A stretch of 64,000 bases of DNA. It comes from Leptolyngbyaceae cyanobacterium (GTDB taxonomy: Bacteria; Cyanobacteriota; Cyanobacteriia; Cyanobacteriales; Aerosakkonemataceae). The stretch spans positions 248,001-312,000 of the forward strand of contig DATNQN010000029.1 in assembly GCA_036703985.1 (NCBI GenBank), given 5' to 3'. The first letter of the stretch is position 1. Each line of letters begins with the position of its first letter. Below the pieces are notes generated by a model, which was not told where the DNA came from, made no database searches, and saw nothing but the letters and a program-made list of their open reading frames with translations. The translations under genes were made by a program, and so were the position numbers. Positions 19,178 through 27,822 of this stretch are shown one piece after another.

Positions 19178-19480
19178 ATGGCTAAAAAGAGCATGATCGA
19201 GCGCGAGAAAAAGCGCCAAAAACTAGTAGATAAATATGCCGCTAAACGGGAAGATTTACTAGAACAGTTTGCCCAAGCGGAAACTCAACAAGAAAAACTG
19301 GCGATTCACCGTCAAATCCAACAACTGCCTCGTAATAGCGCTCCCAGCCGCTTGCGGAATCGTTGCTGGGCAACGGGACGCCCCAGAGGAACTTACCGGG
19401 ACTTCGGTCTTTCTCGCAACGTTTTGCGCGATTGGGCACACAAAGGTTTGCTGCCAGGTGTAGTAAAGTCCAGCTGGTAA
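19178..19480 (+). CDS. rpsN: 30S ribosomal protein S14
   Basis: A 100-residue S14 of the zinc-free type: [13 protein letters not shown] at the N-terminus, and C-terminal [33 protein letters not shown] and [10 protein letters not shown]. The short zinc-binding form would have CxxC motifs, which are absent. Monocistronic, followed by a hairpin at 19487. Confidence 0.97.
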   Translation: MAKKSMIEREKKRQKLVDKYAAKREDLLEQFAQAETQQEKLAIHRQIQQLPRNSAPSRLRNRCWATGRPRGTYRDFGLSRNVLRDWAHKGLLPGVVKSSW

Positions 19481-19486
19481 ATTGTT

Positions 19487-19522
19487 CTGAGTGCTGAGTG
19501 TAGGTTTTGACTCAGGACTCAG
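19487..19522 (+). terminator. Hairpin after rpsN
   Basis: Arms CTGAGTGCTGAGT (19487-19499) and ACTCAGGACTCAG (19510-19522) pair over 12 of 13 positions, followed by a T-rich ACATACTTTTATTT stretch. Suits an intrinsic terminator. Confidence 0.65.
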
Positions 19523-19660
19523 ACATACTTTTATTTGATAATTTTTGATTTGTCCGCCTGAAGATCCCAGAAGAGCGGGAAATGGGGAAAATAAAGCGAT
19601 CGTTAATTTAAATAAAAGGGTTTAAAGAGATAAGCAGGCTGGGCTTGAAAAGGGAAACTT

Positions 19661-19990
19661 TTACTGCCCGCAGCAGCCATTGATCCCCAAACTATTCAAG
19701 AGCAAGTCGCTGACTGCATTTGCGATCGCGAACTCACTATAAAAACTCTTAGAAAAGTCAAAACCCTGCATCTCCGTTACAATGGCAATTACCAACGATC
19801 CCAGGTCATTTTCTCCTTCTAGCCGTTGTCTGACATAGATTTGAGCCGCGCGTTGGGCAATTACTCGATTGACTGGTTCGGGGATAAACTCTTCATCAAG
19901 CCACTGATGTAAAACCTGCTGTAACCATAACCCTTCCCGATGGGGATCTCGGCTAGGTGGTAAAACGATCGGCTTAATTGGTTCTGACAT
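19661..19990 (-). CDS. Conserved hypothetical protein
   Basis: A 109-residue soluble, mostly helical protein. It has a proline-rich start (MSEPIKPIVLPPSRDPHREG), then LWLQQVLHQWLDEEFIPEP and AAQIYVRQRLEGENDLGSLV, and ends in a GINGCCGQ tail. No domain recognised. The start is ATG in a sensible intergenic setting. The style is that of a conserved cyanobacterial small protein, but I cannot name its family. Confidence 0.65.
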   Translation of the reverse strand: MSEPIKPIVLPPSRDPHREGLWLQQVLHQWLDEEFIPEPVNRVIAQRAAQIYVRQRLEGENDLGSLVIAIVTEMQGFDFSKSFYSEFAIANAVSDLLLNSLGINGCCGQ

Positions 19991-20099
19991 ATTTAGTAAA
20001 TCTTTACGCTGTATAACTTTTATCTCAATCTATAAACTATAAAATCAATGAGTTTAGATCGGTACTTCCCCCGAAAGTTAATAGTTATTCACTAATGTT

Positions 20100-20678
20100 A
20101 TGGAAATTAATATCCCTACCATTATTCAGGGGTATGCTCAGGGCTACTTTTTGATGGCTGATGAAGAACATAATAGCTTGAGCTGGTACTATAGTCGTCA
20201 GCGAGCGTTAATTCCCTTAGATGACCGTTTTCGCTACCCTAAGTCTTTACGACGAATCATCAATCAAGAACGATTTACGATCGCTGTAAATCGGGATTTT
20301 TCAAGTGTAGTTGCTGGATGCGCTAATCGGGAATCTACTTGGATATCTTCAGAATTAAAAAAAATTTACATTGCCCTTTATGAAGCTGGTTGGGCTTTTA
20401 GTTTTGAAACTTGGGATGGCGATCGACTGGCAGGGGGTATTTTAGGGATTGCTCTAGGGGGAGCTTTTATAGGCGAGTCTATGTTCTATAAGATACCAGA
20501 AGCATCGAAAGTAGCGATGGTAAAATTGGTCGAACATTTGCGATCGCGTCAGTTTATATTATTCGACGCTCAAATGAACAACCCCCATCTAGAAAGATTT
20601 GGAGCTTATACCATTACAGATATAGAGTATCAAAATTTACTAGACAAAGCGTTGAAACGCCGATGTTACATATATTAA
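20100..20678 (+). CDS. aat: Leucyl/phenylalanyl-tRNA-protein transferase
   Basis: Aat transfers Leu or Phe from aminoacyl-tRNA to proteins with basic N-termini and marks them for ClpS/ClpAP degradation (N-degron pathway). Evidence is the GNAT-like core [19 protein letters not shown], the [11 protein letters not shown] segment corresponding to the W-I-x-x-x-M-x-x-A-Y region of enterobacterial Aat, and [15 protein letters not shown] near the C-terminus. At 192 residues it matches the shorter cyanobacterial form. It is a monocistronic gene. Confidence 0.88.
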   Translation: MEINIPTIIQGYAQGYFLMADEEHNSLSWYYSRQRALIPLDDRFRYPKSLRRIINQERFTIAVNRDFSSVVAGCANRESTWISSELKKIYIALYEAGWAFSFETWDGDRLAGGILGIALGGAFIGESMFYKIPEASKVAMVKLVEHLRSRQFILFDAQMNNPHLERFGAYTITDIEYQNLLDKALKRRCYIY

Positions 20679-20758
20679 TTTAAACTTAGTTAACAGTTGA
20701 TGCGTTATAAAGAAAAAATACCTTATTTTTAACTTTTGATTTTTCATATTTAAAATTA

Positions 20759-21580
20759 TTAAATCTTAAATTCTTCAACTAAAGTTAAACTAACCCACTC
20801 ACCCTTTTCATTGTAGTTGCGAATTAAACGCTGACGATGATGAGAATTAATCAACCAACCAACCTCTAAGAAAAAAGCTTGCCCTAGTTTGACAGTTAGG
20901 GGAAAAGTACAAGAAGCACCAGCAGGTAATAATAAAACTCTTACTGGTTGAAAACCTTCTTCAAAATAAAGCATTGGACCATCAACTTTAGCACTAGAAG
21001 CGATCGTTCTATTGGCAAAATTTAACTCTTGAAACAATTTACCATCTTCATTTCGATAAATTTTTAGCTTAGTAGCATAAGAATCGGGAGAACGGAAATC
21101 AGGATAAAGAGTAACAGCTTCTCCTTGCCATTCTCCCCATAAACTATCTACACTGGTGACCAAATTATCATGATTTTCATCAGTACCAGCCAGCTTTTCT
21201 CGAATCAAAGTTAATGTTTCCAGATTACCTTGCTTATCGAACATCTGCACCAGACGCAGACGCCTGTTACCATCAATTAAACCCAGTTCCGCCCCAAATA
21301 CTGTAAAAGGTGCTAACTGAATAGAACCCTGCGAGAAAGCACCATTCTCAAAAAACAAAGTATTTCTTCCTAAAGAACTATATTCTAAAACTGTATCCTG
21401 TGGTAGCTGAGAAGGCAAAAAACGGCGCACTGTCTGACGCACCATTTGATTGTTGTTAAGCCCTACCAACGAAACTACCGTGGGAGTATCTTCCAGTAGT
21501 TCTCCTTGAGGCGAAATACGGGTAAAAGAACCTTGCCATTCCCCCAAGTTTTGCAATAAACATTCCCACTGAGATTTCAT
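20759..21580 (-). CDS. DUF3598 family protein
   Basis: A 273-residue soluble protein. MKSQWECLLQNLGEWQGSF at the start and WGEWQGEAVTLYPDFRSPDSY in the middle suggest two related lipocalin-like halves, as in DUF3598 proteins of cyanobacteria and plants. PAGASCTFP and FFLEVGWL near the C-terminus also fit. Function unknown; a small hydrophobic ligand is possible because of the calycin-like fold (inference). Confidence 0.8.
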   Translation of the reverse strand: MKSQWECLLQNLGEWQGSFTRISPQGELLEDTPTVVSLVGLNNNQMVRQTVRRFLPSQLPQDTVLEYSSLGRNTLFFENGAFSQGSIQLAPFTVFGAELGLIDGNRRLRLVQMFDKQGNLETLTLIREKLAGTDENHDNLVTSVDSLWGEWQGEAVTLYPDFRSPDSYATKLKIYRNEDGKLFQELNFANRTIASSAKVDGPMLYFEEGFQPVRVLLLPAGASCTFPLTVKLGQAFFLEVGWLINSHHRQRLIRNYNEKGEWVSLTLVEEFKI

Positions 21581-22577
21581 TAAAGCTCCTATTGCAATAT
21601 CATTCGTTATTTGGATAATATTAATTAGTTTCTAGGCAATGTGCCTAAAATACGCTAAACCAGAAGGTGCAAGCTACACCACAGATAACTAGGATGCCAT
21701 AGCAGGCTAAAACTGTATCTAGGTTACTCTAGTTAAGAATCTGCTTTATATCTACCGATACCCGACAGTTGCAACTATTCTTCATATATTAAACAGCGTT
21801 TAGCGTAATCCTTAGTCTAACCCAATAGAACCCTGTACTCAATCGCAGTAAGGAAGAACAGAAAAGATTTTAATTTCCGATCTATTCTGTTAATGAATAG
21901 TTTTTGCTGTCGGTAACGCATCTATATTTTTGATAGTCAATGATATCTTTACCTGAGAGCAAATCAAAAAAACATAATTTTAGAGACTTTGAATTTCAAT
22001 CAAAATTCTCTAAAAGCTTAAAAAGTACGAGCAAAACAATTTTACTGATGCAAAGGTAATACATTGACCTTTGCACTTTAGCCGATGCCAGTTTTTAATA
22101 CATTTTAGATTGCAGAAGGAATTTCTTAACTCTTCGCTAAGCTTTGCTATGAGTTAATTTTTTAAAATGAGTGCAGCCTATCATTTCACCCCAAAAAAGG
22201 ACAAAAGACACGTGAAAAGTCAGGATCGAACTCGATTGTTACTTTAAATCAAGAATTTAACAGTTATTTTGTAATTAAGTAGCTTCAAAGTGGTAAAAAT
22301 GGCATACCTTATTTTGAGGAAGCTATAGGGTGATATAGAGATATTGGATAAAAGTAGCCTAGCTACTTTACCAATGTTTTTAGAAAAAAATATACCCAAA
22401 ACTTTTCCAAAATAAGCAATTATACCCTTAAATGAGAGAAATCAAACAGTCAAGGCATACCTAGTGATAGTAAAATTAGCTACCAATAGCAAACAAATTT
22501 GAAATATATGGAAATAATCCTTTTACAACTAGCTAAATCGTTAGATTATATGGACTGGGTAGTGAGGAGTTAATAAA
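21581..22577. other. 1-kb AT-rich intergenic region before the RTX gene
   Basis: No ORF with coding character, tRNA, or strong hairpin was found. It must carry the divergent promoters of the DUF3598 and RTX genes. The RTX gene is preceded by TGAGGAGTTAATAAA, a good ribosome-binding site. Confidence 0.5.
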
Positions 22578-25500
22578 ATGGCCAATATCATCGGTACAAT
22601 TGGTAATGAATTTTTAACAGGTACGTTAGAAAACGATTCTATCCTTGGATTTGCAGGTAATGACACCCTGCTAGGACTGCCAGGAACCGACACCATCAAC
22701 GGGAATGAAGGTAATGATAGCCTTCGAGGTGATGAAGGTGATGACTACGTGCGAGGTGGCCAGAATGACGATGAAATGTTTGGCAATCTGGGAATTGACA
22801 CGATTTTTGGCGATCTGGGCAATGATACGATTTCTGGCAATGAAGAGAACGACCTGATTAATGGCAACGAAGGCAACGATGTTATCAATGGTAATCAGGG
22901 TAACGATACAGTTCGGGGTGGCGAAGACGATGACGTAGTGCGCGGCGGTCAAGATAATGATGAAGTTTTTGGCGATCGCGGTAACGATACTGGCTTCGGA
23001 GACTTCGGAAACGACAGCGTATATGGCGGCGAGGGCTTGGATGTCCTCAACGGCAACGAAGGTAACGACACCCTCAATGGCAACGAAGACAACGATATTG
23101 TCAGGGGTGGCAAAGACGACGATTTAGTACGAGGCGGTCAAAACGAAGACGAAGTTTACGGCGACTTGGGCAATGACACTTTGTTTGGCGACCAAGGAAA
23201 CGATTCCGTTTACGGTGGACAAGGAATAGACCTCCTATTTGGCAACGCTGATAATGACGTTCTCAACGGTAACGAGGGTAACGATACTCTCTTTGGCGGA
23301 CAAGGTTTAGATTTGGTGCGAGGTGGTCAAGATAATGACCAGATGTTCGGAGAATTTGGTAATGACACCCTCTATGGCGACCTTGGTAACGACAGCATTC
23401 TAGGCAATGAAAACGATGACATCATCAATGGCAACCAAGGTGATGATACCCTCAATGGGAATGAAGGTAACGATACCGTCCGAGGCGGTCAGGGTAATGA
23501 CTACGTAAGGGGTGGCCAAAACGAAGATGCAGTTTTTGGTGACTTAGGCAATGACACCTTATATGGAGATTTGGGTAACGACACTGTTTATGCCGGAGAA
23601 GGGACAGACCTCCTGTTTGGTAATGAAGGAAACGACATCCTCAACGGTAATCAAGGGGACGATACAATCTTCGGCGGACAAGGTAATGACTATGCCAGGG
23701 GTGGCATGGACAACGATCGCTTGTTCGGAGACGAAGACAATGACACCCTATATGGCGATCTCGGAAACGATACTGTCTTCGGTGGCATAGGCAATGACCT
23801 GATGAATGGCAATGAGGGTGATGACATCCTCAATGGCAACGAAGGACTAGATACGGTCAGGGGCGGTCAGGGTAATGACTTAGTACGAGGCGGTCAAAAC
23901 GATGACCAATTGTACGGCGATAAAGGCGACGATACGGTTTTCGGAGATTTAGATAACGATACGGTTTTTGGTGGAGAAGGTGCAGATCTCCTATTCGGCA
24001 ACGAAGGCGATGACGTTCTGAATGGGAATGAGGGGAATGATTCGGTTTTCGGCGGACAGGGTAAAGATCTGGTAAGAGGCGGTCAAGGAAATGACTCCCT
24101 GTTTGGCGATCGAGGTAGCGATACCTTATTCGGCGATTTGGGTGCAGATACTCTCACCGGTGATAGTCAAGGAGAAGTCAACACAGATATATTCGTTTTC
24201 GGGAAAGGAATGGGTGGCCCTACCAGGGCTGATGCCGATATTGTTACCGACTGGCAACACTGTATAGATTTAATTTCTTTAACTGGCGGACTCAGTTACG
24301 CAGATATAAATATCCAACAGGGTACGGGGGCTGATGCTGCTAATACGATCGTCACCGATAAAGCGACGGGAGAATTTTTAGGCGTTCTCCTGAATGTTGA
24401 TAGTAACTCGATCGACGGTTCGGCTTTCATTCCTAGCGGGCCTTCTAAAGTAAGCATCGTAGCTACTAATCCCACTACGATCGAATCTACTCCTAATACA
24501 GCACCGGGTTTATTTACCCTTTCCATCCCTTGCGATATCGATACCGATCTCACTATTAATTACACGATTACCGGTACTGCTGCTAACGGCAAAGATTATC
24601 AAATTATCACCAGTAGCGTTATTCTGCCAGCCGGATCGGAAACGGTGACGATTCCGGTCATAGCTATTGACGATACAGAAGTCGAACAACCGGAAACAGT
24701 AACTTTGACTCTCAACCCCGGCACCGGTTATGAAGTAGCAACTTCTGGCAAAAATACCGCTACCGTCACTATTTTGGATAATGATGCGTTAACTCAAACA
24801 ACAGTTAGCTTATTTGCCAGCGATCCCTTAGCTTCAGAAATTGGCCCAGATCCGGGGCAATTTACGTTTGCCCGGACAGGTGATGTTTCTCAACCGCTGA
24901 CGGTAAATTACAGCCTGTCACCTTTAAGTAGTGCAACCAATAATACAGACTACACTGCCAATCCAGCGTTAAACACTACAAGCATTACCATTCCTGCCGG
25001 GTCCGATCGAGTGACAGTTAACATTAACCCCATCCTTGATTCTTTAATAGAGGGCAATGAAACTGTTATCTTAAACTTGGGTGCTGGCCTTGGTTATACG
25101 GTTGGCCCAGCCAATAACGCTACGGTGGTAATTCAAGATAATCCAGTTGTCACCAGACCAATTGTTGGTGTTACTGCCCCAGACCCGATCTCGGAGGAAA
25201 ACGGTTCTAAGATCGGTACATTTCAATTCTCCCGCACTGGTGGCGATACCAGCCAACCACTGACTATTAAATACACCATCAGCGGTACCGCAACTTCTGG
25301 AACTGACTATTCAGCATTGAGTGGTACGGTAACTATCAATGCCGGTCAAACAGTTTCCTCACTAATTAATGTCACTCCCTCATCTGATAGCATTAACGAA
25401 CCCACAGAAACCGTTGTCGTAACTGTTACTGAAGATAGCCCTTACCTTGTTGGTTCGCAAAGTACTGCCACAGTGAGCATTTTAGATAATAATCCTTTAG

Positions 25501-26576
25501 CGAACGCTCCAGCTGGTACTCTTCCAGTTCGTCGTTATAACTCTAGTGGAACAACCTTATTAAGCAGTCACAACAATTTTACTGATGCTGTTGCGGCTGC
25601 TGCTGATAATGACATTCTAGTGGCAATCGCAGGAACCTATAACGAACCAGGAACGGTTATTATCAATAGACCATTGACTGTACGCGGCCCAAACGCCGGA
25701 CTCAGCCCCTCTTCAGGTGGAGGAGTGACTCCAGCGATCGTCAGTGCGCCATCTGGTCAACGGGTTTTTGCAGTAAATCCTGGTATCAGCGGCGTCACCA
25801 TTGAAGGGTTAACGATTCAAGCTAATGCCAACGCTCAAAATGCGGTCGAATACACTAGTAATACAGGCACTCCCAGCGTCGTAATTCGTCAGAATCAGTT
25901 TACTGGTGAAGGCCCTAATAACGGTGGGGTGATTCGCGTAGACTTCCAAGGAGCGGCAGGTTCTAAGGCAACTATTGTAGATAATTTAATTCGGGATGTT
26001 AACACTACTAGTGGTGTAATAACTAGCGGTATTCAAGCATTCAGAGTCGAGCAAGTTAACATTAGCGATAACGTGGTTGCTAAACTAACAGGCCCGGGTA
26101 TTGTGGCTGATTCTGTTACTAATCCTAATAACATTATCAACTCCAACACGGTCAGCGATATAGGGCAACAAGGGATTCAGCTAGCAGGAGGTAGTGCAAC
26201 GATCGCCAACAACAACGTCACTAACGTTAACTTAGCCCAAGGGGTAGATGATGGTGGTATTCGGCTGCGGAATTCCGGTTTCGGTGGCAAGTTGATAACT
26301 GCTAACGTCTTCGGTAATACAATTACTAACTCCGTAAATGGTATTGCCATCCGTAATAATGATGCGATTAGCGGTAGTGTGACAATTAATAATAACAATC
26401 TGATCGGTAATACTAAAGCAGGTTTGTACCACGGTGGTACTGGTACGATTAATGCCACTAACAATTGGTGGGATGACCCCAGTGGGCCGATTGTGGGTGG
26501 TACTGGCCGAAATGCGATTAATGTCCCTAATGGTGGTACGGTTACCTTCAACCCGTTTGCTAATCAACCCTTCTAA
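22578..26576 (+). CDS. Giant RTX / Calx-beta / parallel beta-helix exoprotein
   Basis: This 1332-residue protein is probably secreted. Residues about 15-530 are an uninterrupted array of more than 50 calcium-binding RTX nonapeptides (GGxGxDxLx type, many in GN and GD variants). These are followed by a serralysin-like cap (TDIFVFGKG, VTDWQHCIDLISL). Three Calx-beta domains follow at about 622-735, 740-855 and 860-970, each ending in a TVTILDND-type strand. The C-terminal 350 residues read as a right-handed parallel beta-helix, with NNWWDDPSGP near the end. There is no Sec signal peptide, which fits type I secretion, but no ABC exporter or membrane fusion gene is nearby. The RTX array has a clear 63-residue higher-order period. 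Confidence 0.93.
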   Translation: MANIIGTIGNEFLTGTLENDSILGFAGNDTLLGLPGTDTINGNEGNDSLRGDEGDDYVRGGQNDDEMFGNLGIDTIFGDLGNDTISGNEENDLINGNEGNDVINGNQGNDTVRGGEDDDVVRGGQDNDEVFGDRGNDTGFGDFGNDSVYGGEGLDVLNGNEGNDTLNGNEDNDIVRGGKDDDLVRGGQNEDEVYGDLGNDTLFGDQGNDSVYGGQGIDLLFGNADNDVLNGNEGNDTLFGGQGLDLVRGGQDNDQMFGEFGNDTLYGDLGNDSILGNENDDIINGNQGDDTLNGNEGNDTVRGGQGNDYVRGGQNEDAVFGDLGNDTLYGDLGNDTVYAGEGTDLLFGNEGNDILNGNQGDDTIFGGQGNDYARGGMDNDRLFGDEDNDTLYGDLGNDTVFGGIGNDLMNGNEGDDILNGNEGLDTVRGGQGNDLVRGGQNDDQLYGDKGDDTVFGDLDNDTVFGGEGADLLFGNEGDDVLNGNEGNDSVFGGQGKDLVRGGQGNDSLFGDRGSDTLFGDLGADTLTGDSQGEVNTDIFVFGKGMGGPTRADADIVTDWQHCIDLISLTGGLSYADINIQQGTGADAANTIVTDKATGEFLGVLLNVDSNSIDGSAFIPSGPSKVSIVATNPTTIESTPNTAPGLFTLSIPCDIDTDLTINYTITGTAANGKDYQIITSSVILPAGSETVTIPVIAIDDTEVEQPETVTLTLNPGTGYEVATSGKNTATVTILDNDALTQTTVSLFASDPLASEIGPDPGQFTFARTGDVSQPLTVNYSLSPLSSATNNTDYTANPALNTTSITIPAGSDRVTVNINPILDSLIEGNETVILNLGAGLGYTVGPANNATVVIQDNPVVTRPIVGVTAPDPISEENGSKIGTFQFSRTGGDTSQPLTIKYTISGTATSGTDYSALSGTVTINAGQTVSSLINVTPSSDSINEPTETVVVTVTEDSPYLVGSQSTATVSILDNNPLANAPAGTLPVRRYNSSGTTLLSSHNNFTDAVAAAADNDILVAIAGTYNEPGTVIINRPLTVRGPNAGLSPSSGGGVTPAIVSAPSGQRVFAVNPGISGVTIEGLTIQANANAQNAVEYTSNTGTPSVVIRQNQFTGEGPNNGGVIRVDFQGAAGSKATIVDNLIRDVNTTSGVITSGIQAFRVEQVNISDNVVAKLTGPGIVADSVTNPNNIINSNTVSDIGQQGIQLAGGSATIANNNVTNVNLAQGVDDGGIRLRNSGFGGKLITANVFGNTITNSVNGIAIRNNDAISGSVTINNNNLIGNTKAGLYHGGTGTINATNNWWDDPSGPIVGGTGRNAINVPNGGTVTFNPFANQPF
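22722..24152 (+). repeat. RTX array with 189-bp higher-order period
   Basis: About 53 consecutive nonapeptide modules (27 bp each). Every seventh module is VRGGQ-type (modules 2, 9, 16, 23, 30, 44 and 51; ARGGM at 37), giving a 63-residue or 189-bp super-repeat. From about module 20 the units alternate between two forms (LFGN versus INGN/MNGN, and FGG versus VRGG), so the real duplication unit there is 14 modules, 126 residues or 378 bp. Confidence 0.9.
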
Positions 26577-26582
26577 CCTCTG

Positions 26583-26638
26583 GGTAAGCAGGATAAAATA
26601 GAAAAAACAGCATTGTTTGAAATCGAGTCCTGCTTACC
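26583..26638. repeat. Inverted repeat between RTX gene and def
   Basis: Perfect 11-bp arms GGTAAGCAGGA (26583-26593) and TCCTGCTTACC (26628-26638) with a 34-nt loop. It may end RTX transcription, but it lacks a long T-run. Confidence 0.5.
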
Positions 26639-26650
26639 AATTAAATTTCC

Positions 26651-27214
26651 ATGACCTCTGAGGTTTTAGTCGAAAAGAAAAAACTGGATAACCCACCCCT
26701 GGATATCCACACTTTAGGCGATCGCGTTTTGCGTCAACCCGCTAAACGCATCACCAAGGTAGACTCGGAAATCCGGGATCTAGTCCGCCAAATGCTGCAA
26801 ACTATGTACAGCGCTGATGGGATAGGTTTAGCCGCACCTCAAGTAGCAATACACAAACAATTAATCGTGATCGATTGCGAACCAGATAATGCAGCTAATC
26901 AACCACTGGTTTTAATTAACCCATCCATTAAGAGTTTTAGTCGCGATATCTGTGTAGCGCAAGAAGGCTGTCTGAGCATTCCGAAAGTTTACTTGGATGT
27001 AAAGCGCCCAGCAGCTTTGGAAGTTGCTTATAAAGATGAATACGGTCGTCCTCACAACTTAAAAGCTACCGGATTACTAGCCCGTGCAATTCAACATGAA
27101 ATGGATCATCTCAATGGGGTGCTTTTCGTAGACCGGGTAGAAAATAGTTTAGCTCTCAATCAAGAGTTAAATAAATACGGATTTTCGCCGAAAGCTGTTC
27201 AACCAGTAGTATAA
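26651..27214 (+). CDS. def: Peptide deformylase
   Basis: A 187-residue metalloenzyme that removes the N-formyl group from nascent proteins. All three catalytic motifs are intact: GIGLAAPQ (motif 1), EGCLS (motif 2, with the metal Cys) and HEMDH (motif 3, two metal His and the catalytic Glu). The N-terminal LDIHTLGDRVLRQPAKRI is usual for the cyanobacterial enzyme. A 66-residue membrane protein gene follows after 11 nt. Confidence 0.96.
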   Translation: MTSEVLVEKKKLDNPPLDIHTLGDRVLRQPAKRITKVDSEIRDLVRQMLQTMYSADGIGLAAPQVAIHKQLIVIDCEPDNAANQPLVLINPSIKSFSRDICVAQEGCLSIPKVYLDVKRPAALEVAYKDEYGRPHNLKATGLLARAIQHEMDHLNGVLFVDRVENSLALNQELNKYGFSPKAVQPVV

Positions 27215-27225
27215 AATAAAAAACC

Positions 27226-27426
27226 GTGTATACAACGCCAAAAAGCGCCCTTTTCTTGGGCGCTGCCTGTGTCGCAGCGATTGCAGCCGTTGGTTCGATT
27301 TTCGAGCTTTCATCGGGAGAACCCCAGCTAGGCAGCTTAGTAACGAGTATTATTCTGGCAGTTAGCGTACCAATGGGGGGATTATTGTTTTATGCGGCTG
27401 TTAAAGACGCTAACGCTAATCAATAA
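27226..27426 (+). CDS. Small two-helix membrane protein
   Basis: A 66-residue protein with two hydrophobic helices (residues about 8-28 and 38-60) linked by a polar SSGEPQLG loop. GTG start 11 nt after def, without a clear ribosome-binding site, so it probably depends on coupling to def. Followed by a strong hairpin at 27431. Family not recognised; the location after def and the intact helices argue that it is real. Confidence 0.6.
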   Translation: MYTTPKSALFLGAACVAAIAAVGSIFELSSGEPQLGSLVTSIILAVSVPMGGLLFYAAVKDANANQ

Positions 27427-27430
27427 GTAA

Positions 27431-27482
27431 ATAAATTAAAAATTAAAAATGGCTATTTTTGCCTTTTTAATTTTTAATTTAT
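27431..27482 (+). terminator. Long AT-rich hairpin terminator
   Basis: A 19-bp stem of ATAAATTAAAAATTAAAAA with its complement, closing a loop that contains GGCTATTTTTGCC. It lies at the end of the def operon. The remaining bases to 27822 are AT-rich leader with no gene seen. Confidence 0.6.
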
Positions 27483-27822
27483 TTATTAATAAGGTTAGTA
27501 GATAAAACTTAGTCAAATACTACCTAAGGAACGAAAAACAACCGAAAGAGAAGACAAATATCAAGCTCCTAACTTACGAGAGCGAAAAAATAAACTCTTT
27601 TGGCACGATCGCATAAAGTATTCATATTGGTTACCGATTTACATAATGGTGCGTTATTAAGGCAATTTAATGATTAACGAAAATAATATTTTTCAAATTC
27701 CTTACCTAACACGCACTATAGTTAAATTAGCTTTGACTATCTCCGTAAATACGGTAAAGCCTTAGTCCCTTGAATGGGAAATTTAAAAATCTAAAATCTT
27801 AGAATCCAAAACTTAAAATCGA

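Noticed and set aside
22722-24152. CRISPR-like periodic repeats
   Set aside because: The periodicity is 27 and 189 bp, in frame and coding for RTX modules; there are no unique spacers.
22671-26567. Long open frames on the reverse strand of the RTX gene
   Set aside because: They arise from the repeated GAT/AAC codons of the forward gene, have no start signals and encode valine/isoleucine-rich strings with no domain.
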